Below are positions 7,413 through 14,618 of a stretch of DNA of 46,108 nt, piece by piece. Within the stretch, counting starts at the first letter, position 1. Every line of letters starts with the position of its first letter. The translations under genes and the position numbers were made by a program. Source of the DNA: a virus; the IMG/VR virus record IMGVR_UViG_3300025128_006362, positions 1 through 46,108 of that record. One strand, written 5' to 3'. A model generated the notes under the pieces. The model saw only the letters and a program-made list of their open reading frames with translations. It was not told the DNA's origin and made no database searches.

Positions 7413-8238
7413 GGCGTCTCAATTACGATTTTTGCTAGAAAGCATATCCATAAATGCCCCAAATCTCTTTAATGAAATCAAAATAATCTACACATCTACG
7501 GATGATGATTTCACTAAGGGGTATGATAAATTAAAAAACGAACAAATCTTGCCCAATATCGTTTGGGAGGAAGAAAAGGATTTTGTTCCAGATTTTCTGA
7601 ACGCTCTTAAAACCTGCGAGTCTGAATATATATGTGGAATAGTTGATGACTGTGTTATCTACAAGCCACTACCCACAACGGCTCAAATGATAGAAGACAT
7701 GTTTTCTGATGATGTTTTCTGCTTCTCACTACGGCTAGGTCTCAACACAATTGTTCAAAATTACATGAGAATGGAAGAACAATATCAACTTGAACAATAT
7801 CAACAAAACCCATACTGCGTTAGATGGCCGTGGAAAAGTTGGGACTCAAGGCTTAATTACGGATATCCAATATCTTTAGATGGTCATATATTCAGAACAA
7901 AGGAACTCTCTGACCTGTCTCACAAGTTTGAATTTGAATATTTAAGACAGTGGGAAGGTGTTATAGCTGGTAAATGCAGAGAAGAAACAGAGAGAGAAAT
8001 GATGGCCGCTTACAAGCAAAATGTTTTGTTTAGCATACCCTCAAACTGTGTTCAAGACCCACCTCTTGTTGCCGGTCAGGTTCACGCTTTTTCTGAAGAA
8101 GCCCTGAACGATAAATATATAAACAACAACGAAGTCATAGACTTCGAGGGTATGCAATACGCATTTCAAAACGTAGCTTGGGCGCATAATGAATTTCCAC
8201 TTGTATTTAAGAAAATAGGAGACAGTGATGTTGCATAA
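7381..8238 (+). CDS. GT-A-like glycosyltransferase, paralogue of 18108-18989
   Basis: The 285-residue protein begins MINGLILSKNRASQL, nearly the same as the gene at 18108 (MITAIILSKDRASQL), and both continue with an LLESI helix and a later NTVIQN/NTIVQN segment. YICGIVDDCVIY carries an acidic pair where GT-A enzymes bind metal and donor; the paralogue has CIFSDENIVF there. The fold is inferred from these patterns. It overlaps the PAP2 gene by 32 bases and ends the 4430-8238 sugar cluster. Confidence 0.6.
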   Translation: MINGLILSKNRASQLRFLLESISINAPNLFNEIKIIYTSTDDDFTKGYDKLKNEQILPNIVWEEEKDFVPDFLNALKTCESEYICGIVDDCVIYKPLPTTAQMIEDMFSDDVFCFSLRLGLNTIVQNYMRMEEQYQLEQYQQNPYCVRWPWKSWDSRLNYGYPISLDGHIFRTKELSDLSHKFEFEYLRQWEGVIAGKCREETEREMMAAYKQNVLFSIPSNCVQDPPLVAGQVHAFSEEALNDKYINNNEVIDFEGMQYAFQNVAWAHNEFPLVFKKIGDSDVA

Positions 8239-8458
8239 AGACAACGCTATAAATTATTTATGGCATAAAGCAAAATCGGACAAAGAAAAGGCTCTTATGT
8301 CTTTAGGTCTCTTAATGGATCACCCTTCTGGTATTGGCGATCATTCAACTGAAGATTTTTATAAGAATCTAGATGAAGCTCTAGACCTTTTAATTGATGC
8401 AGACGATAGGCTAGAGTCTCTCAAAAAATACTACACGGAGGACATAGACGAATATTAA
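8228..8458 (+). CDS. Small acidic protein of unknown function
   Basis: The 76-residue protein is helical and acidic (EALDLLIDADDRLESL). The ATG at 8228 is preferred over the GTG at 8225. It overlaps the upstream sugar gene by 11 bases and shares one base with the next start (TAATG). No family is recognised. Its size and context fit a conserved phage accessory protein. Confidence 0.5.
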   Translation: MLHKDNAINYLWHKAKSDKEKALMSLGLLMDHPSGIGDHSTEDFYKNLDEALDLLIDADDRLESLKKYYTEDIDEY

Positions 8459-8874
8459 TGTTCAACTGGCTTAAAAAGAAAAAGAAGAAGAAACCAAGTC
8501 CAAGAGAAGAATTTAATGGAAATGCTGTTGCCTCAATGCAATATGTTGTCGGTACAAACGGCGTGGTTTATCTAGAGTTTTTTTGGGATGAAGAGGCAAA
8601 CACTGACGCTTGCGAGGTTTTTGCCAGCTTGTTTTCTCAGATAAACAGCGGTGAATTAATGGAAGAATCAATGATGTTTATTAATGACACGCTTGATTCT
8701 AGGGATGAAAGTGATAAATATATAACCTTCCATTCAACCGTTCTTGAGCTTCAAAGGGCTAAAATAGAGCCTCTTTTAGCATCTATGGCCGTAGAAGAGG
8801 AAGAAATCATAGATGAAGTCGTAGTTAAACCAACTGATCTAACGCCTGATACCTTTGGAGGGAATCAAAGTTAA
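8458..8874 (+). CDS. Unknown protein with polylysine N-terminus
   Basis: The 138-residue protein starts MFNWLKKKKKKK, a basic patch that could bind nucleic acid or membrane lipid. The rest is acidic, alternates strand and helix (YVVGTNGVVYLEFFWDEEA), and ends in a flexible tail. No family is recognised. It is the last gene before a GTGTATAAT motif. Confidence 0.5.
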   Translation: MFNWLKKKKKKKPSPREEFNGNAVASMQYVVGTNGVVYLEFFWDEEANTDACEVFASLFSQINSGELMEESMMFINDTLDSRDESDKYITFHSTVLELQRAKIEPLLASMAVEEEEIIDEVVVKPTDLTPDTFGGNQS

Positions 8875-8877
8875 AAA

Positions 8878-8886
8878 GTGTATAAT
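8878..8886 (+). promoter_or_regulatory. GTGTATAAT promoter-like motif
   Basis: GTG (8878-8880) plus TATAAT (8881-8886) lie 32 bases before the ATG at 8919, with a GGAGAT ribosome site in between. No -35-like hexamer is placed 17 bases upstream. The position suits transcription of the ClpP-sigma-DeoC-like block. Confidence 0.55.
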
Positions 8887-8918
8887 TAATAGTTACTATT
8901 TCCTCTCGGAGATATACT

Positions 8919-9512
8919 ATGTTAGATAAAAAAATCGCGTGGGAACGTTGGGACGAGGACGTAATTGAACAAGAGATTGTAGAAGAATTTTATGGTGACG
9001 AACCAAGCGAGGAAGACGAAGCAATAGAAGATGCCTTGTCTTTTCTTGAAAAAATACCCTCTCTCGTTACTACCCCAATGGGTATGTTTCAGCTTCATGA
9101 CAAAATGAATATCTTTAACCAGTTTGATTGCTGGATGGGATATACAAATTTTGAAATAACGCATTCCGTCAAAGACACTCTAGAAAAAACAGAGGGAGTC
9201 GAGCTTCTTCACATAATGACTCGATACAGGTTCTTTCTTGGTGTTGGGAAAATGTTTAATTTTTCTGATGTTAGAAGGTCTATAGAAACCCTCCTTTGCG
9301 AATCCGTGATTGATGAATACAGCAAAGAGTCTATTGGTCTTATAAAAGAAAACATCTCAAGCGATAAATACTGGGCGATATTTGTTACCAAAACAGGCGA
9401 GATACTTTACGCAAGCACCAATGAAGACAGCGATGAAGATTATCTCAAAAAGCTTAAACACTACCAGAAGAGAAAGCATAAAAATGGTGGCCTGCTTTTG
9501 CAAAACGACTAA
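8919..9512 (+). CDS. Unknown phage protein
   Basis: The 197-residue protein has an acidic N-terminal third (EEFYGDEPSEEDEAIEDAL), a central alpha/beta region with an aromatic core (FDCWMGYTNFEI, MTRYRFFLGVGKMFNF) and a basic C-terminal tail. GGAG lies 7 bases before the ATG. I do not recognise it. It is the first gene after a candidate phage promoter and precedes a ClpP-like protease and a sigma factor, so it may belong to an expression-control unit. Confidence 0.55.
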   Translation: MLDKKIAWERWDEDVIEQEIVEEFYGDEPSEEDEAIEDALSFLEKIPSLVTTPMGMFQLHDKMNIFNQFDCWMGYTNFEITHSVKDTLEKTEGVELLHIMTRYRFFLGVGKMFNFSDVRRSIETLLCESVIDEYSKESIGLIKENISSDKYWAIFVTKTGEILYASTNEDSDEDYLKKLKHYQKRKHKNGGLLLQND

Positions 9513-9529
9513 GCGAGATTGTTCAAAAA

Positions 9530-10204
9530 ATGTCCAGAAAAAACTCCTCGGAATCTATTGTTGCGCAAGCGCATGAATATGACATCATTGTCAATAGAAG
9601 AGAAATCTTTCTACATTCTTATTTTGATGGCGAGGAAGAGTCTGGCGTAGACTACAGGGTAGCAAACCGATTTCTAAAAAATATAAAAATTCTAGAAAGT
9701 ATTAGTGAAGACCCCATAGTAATTCACCAAAATAGCGTTGGTGGAGACTGGGAGTGCGGGATGCTAATATACGACAGTCTAGTAACAACACCCTGTCCTA
9801 TTATTTTTATATGTCATGGCACAGCAGCCTCGATGGGCAGCATTATTCCCCAAGCTGTTTACAGAAAAGGCATTCGTCTTGCCACTCCAAATTGCTGTTG
9901 GTTAATTCATGAAGGCTATGAAGAAGCCTCTGGAACTGTAAAACAGTTCAATTCTTACCATGAGTTTTCAAAAATTGCAATGGCTCAAATGTACGATATA
10001 TATTGTGATAGATGTAAAAGTAGTGGTGAATTTTTTAAGAACAAAAGTGAACGGGAAACAAAATCTTATCTTAAGCGTAAATTAAAGTCCAAGGAAGATT
10101 GGTGGTTTAATTCGTCAGAAGCCTTATCCTATGGATTTATAGATGGAATTTTTGGGAGTAAAGAATATAATACAATAGAGAAGATAAAAGAAACTTGGGG
10201 ATAA
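9530..10204 (+). CDS. clpP: ClpP-like serine protease
   Basis: The 224-residue protein has the ClpP fold and a complete triad: Ser101 in GTAASMGS, His127 in WLIHEG and Asp190 in KEDWWF, followed by the usual ALSYGFIDGI end. An HQNSVGG loop (66-72) matches the oxyanion strand region. ClpP works as a tetradecamer with a AAA+ unfoldase, none of which is in this window, so it may recruit host ClpX/ClpA or act alone. Phage copies of this family often work in head maturation or host protein turnover. No portal or capsid gene is adjacent here, and a sigma factor follows at once. Confidence 0.85.
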   Translation: MSRKNSSESIVAQAHEYDIIVNRREIFLHSYFDGEEESGVDYRVANRFLKNIKILESISEDPIVIHQNSVGGDWECGMLIYDSLVTTPCPIIFICHGTAASMGSIIPQAVYRKGIRLATPNCCWLIHEGYEEASGTVKQFNSYHEFSKIAMAQMYDIYCDRCKSSGEFFKNKSERETKSYLKRKLKSKEDWWFNSSEALSYGFIDGIFGSKEYNTIEKIKETWG

Positions 10205-10207
10205 AGA

Positions 10208-10714
10208 ATGAAAAAAGTAACAGACGAAGAGCTAAAAAAAGCTCTTAAAAATCAAGACAATATAAATGTGATGAATAAAATATGCATGAAGTATATTGGA
10301 ATCATCCCTTATGAAGAGCTAGAGAGATGTAAATTAGTAGCTGTTTGGCAAGCCGTTGAAAAATACGACCCAACAAAAGGTAAGTGTAAGTTTACTTCTT
10401 TTTTATGCAACAGGGTTTTCTGGGAGTGCCAGAAACAGTTGTACGAAATCAAGAAAACTAAGAAAATACCAAAAAGTGATGCTGCATCTTGTTTGATTTC
10501 AGAGATATGTGGATATGAGACAAAATTTGATCCAATTGAAATGTCAGAAATCATAGAAAAGCTAGATGATGAATCTAGAAGTATAATACATCAGAGATTT
10601 TTTGAATCTAAGACAGCAAAAGAAATAGGACTGGAAAATGGATACGGAAGAGAAACGGCAAGAAGAAGAATAATATCCGCACTAGAGAAACTAAAACAAT
10701 GCTTACAGAATTAG
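10208..10714 (+). CDS. Small sigma-70-family RNA polymerase sigma factor
   Basis: The 168-residue protein has a region-2-like part (ERCKLVAVWQAVEKYDPTKG, then FTSFLCNRVFWECQKQL, about residues 36-80) and a region-4 helix-turn-helix (SRSIIHQRFFESKTAKEIG then YGRETARRRIISALEKL, about 120-163). It would redirect host RNA polymerase to phage promoters, with GTGTATAAT as the candidate target. It is spaced 3 bases after clpP and overlaps the DeoC-like gene by 16. It lacks regions 1 and 3, like ECF-type factors. Confidence 0.8.
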   Translation: MKKVTDEELKKALKNQDNINVMNKICMKYIGIIPYEELERCKLVAVWQAVEKYDPTKGKCKFTSFLCNRVFWECQKQLYEIKKTKKIPKSDAASCLISEICGYETKFDPIEMSEIIEKLDDESRSIIHQRFFESKTAKEIGLENGYGRETARRRIISALEKLKQCLQN

Positions 10715-11331
10715 CTTGTTACAATCAAGACTCAACCTATAACGAAATACTTGAAACTGTTTTTATAGCCTCAGAAAAGAACCTAGACTCTGTTGCTATA
10801 CCTTCTGGATTCATGAGTCGTGTTGGCGATCTTCTTAAAGACCAACAATTTTCAGCAGCCATAGACTTTCCCTATGGTCTAAGTAGTACATCAGTAAGAG
10901 TTCATGAAATTATCATGGCTATCAGACAAGGCGCTCACTCTATAGATCTTGTTATTCATGGTGGATATATTAAAGAAGAAAATTGGCGAAAAATCAGAAC
11001 AGATCTAAAAGCCTGCATGAGCGTATGCAAAGAACACAATGTTAACTTTAGGGCTATTATAGAGTACAGATTATTTCCTGTTAAAACCGTACTTTTAATG
11101 TGTGAACTATTGGGAACAATAGGGGTCTATAATGTTGTTAATTCAACAGGTTTCGTTGTTGATGATATAGCTGAAAATGCCATTATATCACACGAAATAC
11201 AAGACAAAACAGGTCTCTTTGTTACCTCTTGCGTAAGGGCGTTTAACGAAAAGCACATAAAAATATTTCAAGAGTTAGATGTACATGCTTTAAGATTAAT
11301 GTCCCCTAAAGTCGCAGAACACCTTCTATAA
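10699..11331 (+). CDS. DeoC-fold (deoxyribose-phosphate aldolase-like) protein, catalytic lysine missing
   Basis: The 210-residue protein follows the deoxyribose-phosphate aldolase TIM barrel: AAIDFPYGLSSTSVRVHEI (53-71), SIDLVIHGG (81-89) with the conserved Asp83, and NVVNSTGF (145-152). In active enzymes the last motif reads FVKTSTGF, and the lysine forms the Schiff base; here it is Val147. The second lysine motif (KASGG) is also not visible. I infer a pseudoenzyme, or one with altered chemistry, kept for another role. It overlaps the sigma gene by 16 bases. Fold likely, activity doubtful. Confidence 0.7.
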   Translation: MLTELACYNQDSTYNEILETVFIASEKNLDSVAIPSGFMSRVGDLLKDQQFSAAIDFPYGLSSTSVRVHEIIMAIRQGAHSIDLVIHGGYIKEENWRKIRTDLKACMSVCKEHNVNFRAIIEYRLFPVKTVLLMCELLGTIGVYNVVNSTGFVVDDIAENAIISHEIQDKTGLFVTSCVRAFNEKHIKIFQELDVHALRLMSPKVAEHLL

Positions 11332-11333
11332 TG

Positions 11334-11342
11334 GTGTATAAT
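11334..11342 (+). promoter_or_regulatory. GTGTATAAT promoter-like motif
   Basis: GTG plus TATAAT (11337-11342) lie 3 bases after the DeoC-like stop and about 74 bases before the ATG of the first virion-type paralogue. No -35-like hexamer is present. The position would suit late transcription of structural genes. Confidence 0.55.
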
Positions 11343-11415
11343 ATAATATGGATTGGACTTTTATTATAGGAATCTTCGGACACTGTGCAAAATAGTCATA
11401 CGAAAGGTAATTATC

Positions 11416-12534
11416 ATGACTGTAAGCACACATAAAGGTAATGTGGCCACTGAATCAGCTGCAACTGCAACCGTAACGGTTATAGATGGTGATTTAGCTA
11501 CCACAAATCAGTTCACAGAAGGAACTCATGTTGTCATGAGGTCACATGATGGAACAACAAGAGTTTATGTTCTATGTGACGGTTCAGAATCTGGCGCATC
11601 TGCCACTGGCGTAGTTTTAACAGAAGGTGATGACACTGGTGCTAGTACACTTTCGTTCGAGATCGCAGCTCTTGGTACATGCGTAGCGTTTAAGAAGAAT
11701 TTAAATTCGCATACGCAAGCTGCTATTTTGAATGAACTTAAAGCAGCGGTTGTACATGCTAATGGACACAATGGTAAGATCACGGCAAGTGCCGATCTAG
11801 TAGCTGCCGATGGCAACCAATCAATTACTTTTACCCAAGCCACTAAAGGCGAAGGGGGTAATACTGTAATTATTAGTAACATTGACACGGCACTGATGAC
11901 AACTACAAACTTTTCTGGTGGACATGCCGAAGGCGATAAAAAAGATAAGCACACCATTCTTAATGGTGGTAACATATCTTCTGCCAAAGGCAATTCTAAA
12001 AGCATCGTTGATATAGTTGGCGGTCGAAAGCTTCATGGGGCGTTCTTAGGAACTAGCACCGGAAGCACACATAAAGTCGGTTTAGCCAAGGCAACTTCAG
12101 GTGGAACTTTTGCATACAATCCTTCGGAGAGTATTGCAAAGCGAGGCACGAACTTTGCCGCTTCTACACCTGATTCTGGTTTTCTTATTAGAGGTGGTGT
12201 TGTAAACAAAATCTCTGGTACTTCTCTTAATCCAATCCTCAGTGGTTCTGATACTACTAGTCGTCGGGCTGGAAATATCCATCCTAAAGAAAAGTATTAT
12301 CGAAAAGGTAGTTGGTCTGATACCATATTCGACATATTTAACGGAACACGTTCAGATGTCGATGGAAACGCCAAGACTACCATTAGCGGTTACGGTTCTG
12401 CTGTAACTTTAGCTACTGACCATGCCGCGCATGTTGGACGTGGAGCTGCACCTCGCAATGGTGAAATAATCATTCTGTTTGACTTCACTACGTTCACTAA
12501 TAACTACAAAGATTACAGTGCTATCACTGGCTAA
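11416..12534 (+). CDS. Virion-type repeat protein, paralogue 1
   Basis: The 372-residue protein is rich in Thr, Ser, Gly and Ala and is predicted all-beta. Its N-terminal part (TATVTVIDG...FTEGTHVVM, and later NQSITFTQATKGEGGNTV) resembles beta domains repeated in phage fibre, decoration and tail proteins. Its C-terminal part is shared with the next gene: GFLIRGG, SGSDTTSRR, and the end ILFDFTTFTNNYKDYSAITG. I chose the ATG at 11416 because AAAGG lies 8 bases upstream; upstream in-frame codons give a poor N-terminus. A surface-exposed virion protein is inferred from composition and the tandem copy. Confidence 0.6.
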   Translation: MTVSTHKGNVATESAATATVTVIDGDLATTNQFTEGTHVVMRSHDGTTRVYVLCDGSESGASATGVVLTEGDDTGASTLSFEIAALGTCVAFKKNLNSHTQAAILNELKAAVVHANGHNGKITASADLVAADGNQSITFTQATKGEGGNTVIISNIDTALMTTTNFSGGHAEGDKKDKHTILNGGNISSAKGNSKSIVDIVGGRKLHGAFLGTSTGSTHKVGLAKATSGGTFAYNPSESIAKRGTNFAASTPDSGFLIRGGVVNKISGTSLNPILSGSDTTSRRAGNIHPKEKYYRKGSWSDTIFDIFNGTRSDVDGNAKTTISGYGSAVTLATDHAAHVGRGAAPRNGEIIILFDFTTFTNNYKDYSAITG

Positions 12535-12552
12535 TATGAAAGGTATATAATT

Positions 12553-13566
12553 ATGACTTTAAGTTCACATTCACAGCCACTTGATGATGGCACTACCGTA
12601 ACAGGTACTATTGTCTTTGGAGGCGCTGCTGCTGTTGATGATACTATTACGATCACTGACGCTGCTGGCACTGCCAAAGTATTTACAGCAAAAGGATCAA
12701 CATCAGCAGGAGATCTTGAGTTTATCAGAACCGACGCTGCTGCTGCTGCAACAGCTTTGAAGACTTGCATCGACAACGCTGCTGGATTTAACAATACTTC
12801 TATCACGGTAACTGATAATAGCTCTGGTACTTTGACCCTTACTCTTGTTGCAAATGCAACATATCGGTTTAAGAACAAGGCTTCTATTCAGTTAATGACA
12901 GGCATTACCAATGTCACTAGCGTAGACTTTGGTGGCAATGCTGCCGCAGAAGACGTTGATGGACACACCATTGTTGGTGGTGGTACTGTTGGTGGATTCA
13001 ATAGCAAGGGTAATGTTAAAAGTAATCTTGACACGGTTAAGGGTCGAAAGAGTTCTGGATCAAAGGTTATTGCTAAAACTGGAACTGCTACTAAACCGGG
13101 GATTGAAAATGCCTTGGCTTCTGGTGGAACCTTAGCTTACAACCCAATGTCAAGAGCTGTTACCTTATCTTCTGATGATCCTGCTGGATATTCATCAACT
13201 GCCAATACTGGCTTTTTGATTAGAGGTGGCTCTTCAACACTACTTAGTGGAAAAGCTTCTACTGATCACTTCCTTGCGGTTGCAGGTTCGGATACTACAA
13301 GCCGAAGACCAAACGCAAAGAGGTCTTACTGGCAAAAAGGTACTTGGGCAACCAAGATCTTCGATGTATTCGGTAGCAACCTTTTGCAAAGCGATGGTAC
13401 TGCCAAAGAAGGTATTACTGGATGGGATACGCAAGTTGATCCTTCTAGTGGTATGACCTTTGAAGGCAATGAAGCTACTAGAGCAATTCCGGGTGAACTG
13501 TTAATCCTGTTTGATTTTGGTACGTTTACTAATAACTACACAGACTACAGCGCAATTAACGGTTAA
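12553..13566 (+). CDS. Virion-type repeat protein, paralogue 2
   Basis: The 337-residue protein begins with an all-beta domain of the type seen in many phage structural proteins (DTITITDAAGTAKVFTAKG, then EFIRTDAAAAATALKTCI and ITVTDNSSGTLTLTLVA). From about residue 190 it matches paralogue 1: GGTLAYNP, TGFLIRGG, GSDTTSRR, YWQKGTWATKIFDVFG, and ILFDFGTFTNNYTDYSAING at the end. The same GAAAGGTAT-type ribosome site precedes both ATGs, so the duplication covers the translation signal. A virion surface protein is likely. Confidence 0.65.
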   Translation: MTLSSHSQPLDDGTTVTGTIVFGGAAAVDDTITITDAAGTAKVFTAKGSTSAGDLEFIRTDAAAAATALKTCIDNAAGFNNTSITVTDNSSGTLTLTLVANATYRFKNKASIQLMTGITNVTSVDFGGNAAAEDVDGHTIVGGGTVGGFNSKGNVKSNLDTVKGRKSSGSKVIAKTGTATKPGIENALASGGTLAYNPMSRAVTLSSDDPAGYSSTANTGFLIRGGSSTLLSGKASTDHFLAVAGSDTTSRRPNAKRSYWQKGTWATKIFDVFGSNLLQSDGTAKEGITGWDTQVDPSSGMTFEGNEATRAIPGELLILFDFGTFTNNYTDYSAING

Positions 13567-13590
13567 TCTTGTTTTTTCTAGAGGTGTATC

Positions 13591-13899
13591 ATGAATAATG
13601 AAATGCCAGCACTCGTTGCTGTAATAGCCATAACAATGGGATTGATTAAGGTAATTGAAATGTTAATTTCTAAAACGTCGAGCAAAAACTCGATTTTGAC
13701 AAACGAAGAAAGAGGTTGGTTACAAGGACTTCATGAACTACACGAAAAGTGTGATACCGATGGAACGCCTTTGGTTTATGTTCCTCGCAGTTGGGCTGAA
13801 ATTCAGCGTAACATGCAGCACATAATGACAAAGATCGTTAATGACCAAAGGAGGATCGCTGATATCCTTGAGAGGATAGATAAAAAACTAGATAAGTAA
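13591..13899 (+). CDS. Membrane-anchored coiled-coil protein
   Basis: The 102-residue protein has an N-terminal membrane helix (about residues 7-26, ALVAVIAITMGLIKVIEMLI) and a C-terminal amphipathic helix (MTKIVNDQRRIADILERIDKKL). AGAGGTGT precedes the ATG. The layout resembles phage holin-associated or spanin-like anchor proteins, but no family is recognised. A very strong terminator follows. Confidence 0.55.
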   Translation: MNNEMPALVAVIAITMGLIKVIEMLISKTSSKNSILTNEERGWLQGLHELHEKCDTDGTPLVYVPRSWAEIQRNMQHIMTKIVNDQRRIADILERIDKKLDK

Positions 13900-13905
13900 A
13901 CTTTT

Positions 13906-13940
13906 GAGGGGTGGGGTTAGCCTCACCCCTCTTTTTTTTT
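13906..13940 (+). terminator. Strong Rho-independent terminator
   Basis: An 11 bp stem (13906-13916 with 13921-13931, GAGGGGTGGGG / CCTCACCCCTC, one G-T wobble) with loop TTAG is followed by nine T residues. It separates the virion-type unit from the envelope block. Confidence 0.95.
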
Positions 13941-13951
13941 GGAGTATAAAA

Positions 13952-14194
13952 ATGAAAGAAGCACTAAAAAACAAAAAATCAATAATGGCAATTATCACTT
14001 TGGTAATCGCACTAGCATTTGCTGTTGCAAAAAATGGTGGACTAGACGGAATCATTATAGATGTTCCGGGTTCTAATCCTATTGAAATTGACTTACCTGA
14101 AGGTTGTGAATGCGATGACGAATGTAAATGCGATACTGACGAAGGCGATTGTGGCTGTGGTGATGACTGCGACTGCCCTGTGTGCATCGGATGA
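13952..14194 (+). CDS. Membrane protein with Cys-rich acidic tail
   Basis: The 80-residue protein has one membrane helix (about residues 10-26) and a tail with nine cysteines spaced in C-x-C and C-x3-C steps among Asp and Glu (CECDDECKC, CGCGDDCDCPVC). The tail suggests metal binding. GGAG lies 7 bases before the ATG. The last 80 bases also encode, in another frame, the signal peptide of the next protein. One frame could therefore be spurious, but both have ribosome sites and sensible domains. Confidence 0.55.
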   Translation: MKEALKNKKSIMAIITLVIALAFAVAKNGGLDGIIIDVPGSNPIEIDLPEGCECDDECKCDTDEGDCGCGDDCDCPVCIG

Positions 14195-14615
14195 TCACCT
14201 TGAAGATTTAGTAATTAAGGATAGTTCAGACTACGTAGAAATAAATTATGCGTACAATAAAGATGATGGAAAACGATATCTTACCCAAGTAATATGGTGG
14301 GAATGGAGAGACTCAGTCCTTCTTCCAGTCATAAACCCAATAACCAAACAGAGAACGGGAGACTGGAAGCAAGGAGGGGACTTTGTAGTTAAAGACTATA
14401 GGGTGTTAGGAGGCCATACTGGACTTGCTAATATTAGACCAAGAAGAGAAGGAAAAAGATGGGTTTGTTATTTTTATGACCAACGATATCAATGTATAAG
14501 AGTAGTGTATTCCAAATGGGTTATAACAACTCATACAAGGTATGACCCAGAAATGGACAATAGAGAGATAGTAGATCAAAATAGCAGAAATACTTTAACA
14601 ACCAAACCGAGGTAA
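14115..14615 (+). CDS. Secreted protein of a planctomycete-like hypothetical family
   Basis: The 166-residue protein starts with a signal peptide (TKAIVAVVMTATALCA, cleavage likely before SDD). The mature part has YLTQVIWWEW, KDYRVL, REGKRWVCYFYDQ and HTRYDPEMDNREI. This order recalls hypothetical proteins common in planctomycetes, with a QVIFxDW motif followed by YDPELxERE. That memory-based resemblance needs a search. GAAGG lies 11 bases before the chosen ATG. It overlaps the Cys-rich gene by 80 bases in another frame and ends 3 bases before the dipeptidase gene. Confidence 0.6.
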   Translation: MTNVNAILTKAIVAVVMTATALCASDDHLEDLVIKDSSDYVEINYAYNKDDGKRYLTQVIWWEWRDSVLLPVINPITKQRTGDWKQGGDFVVKDYRVLGGHTGLANIRPRREGKRWVCYFYDQRYQCIRVVYSKWVITTHTRYDPEMDNREIVDQNSRNTLTTKPR

Positions 14616-14618
14616 AAA

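Noticed and set aside
11565-12005. Long antisense open frame opposite the first virion-type gene
   Set aside because: It has no ribosome site and low-complexity composition; it is a mirror of the Thr/Gly-rich coding frame. All other genes are on the + strand.
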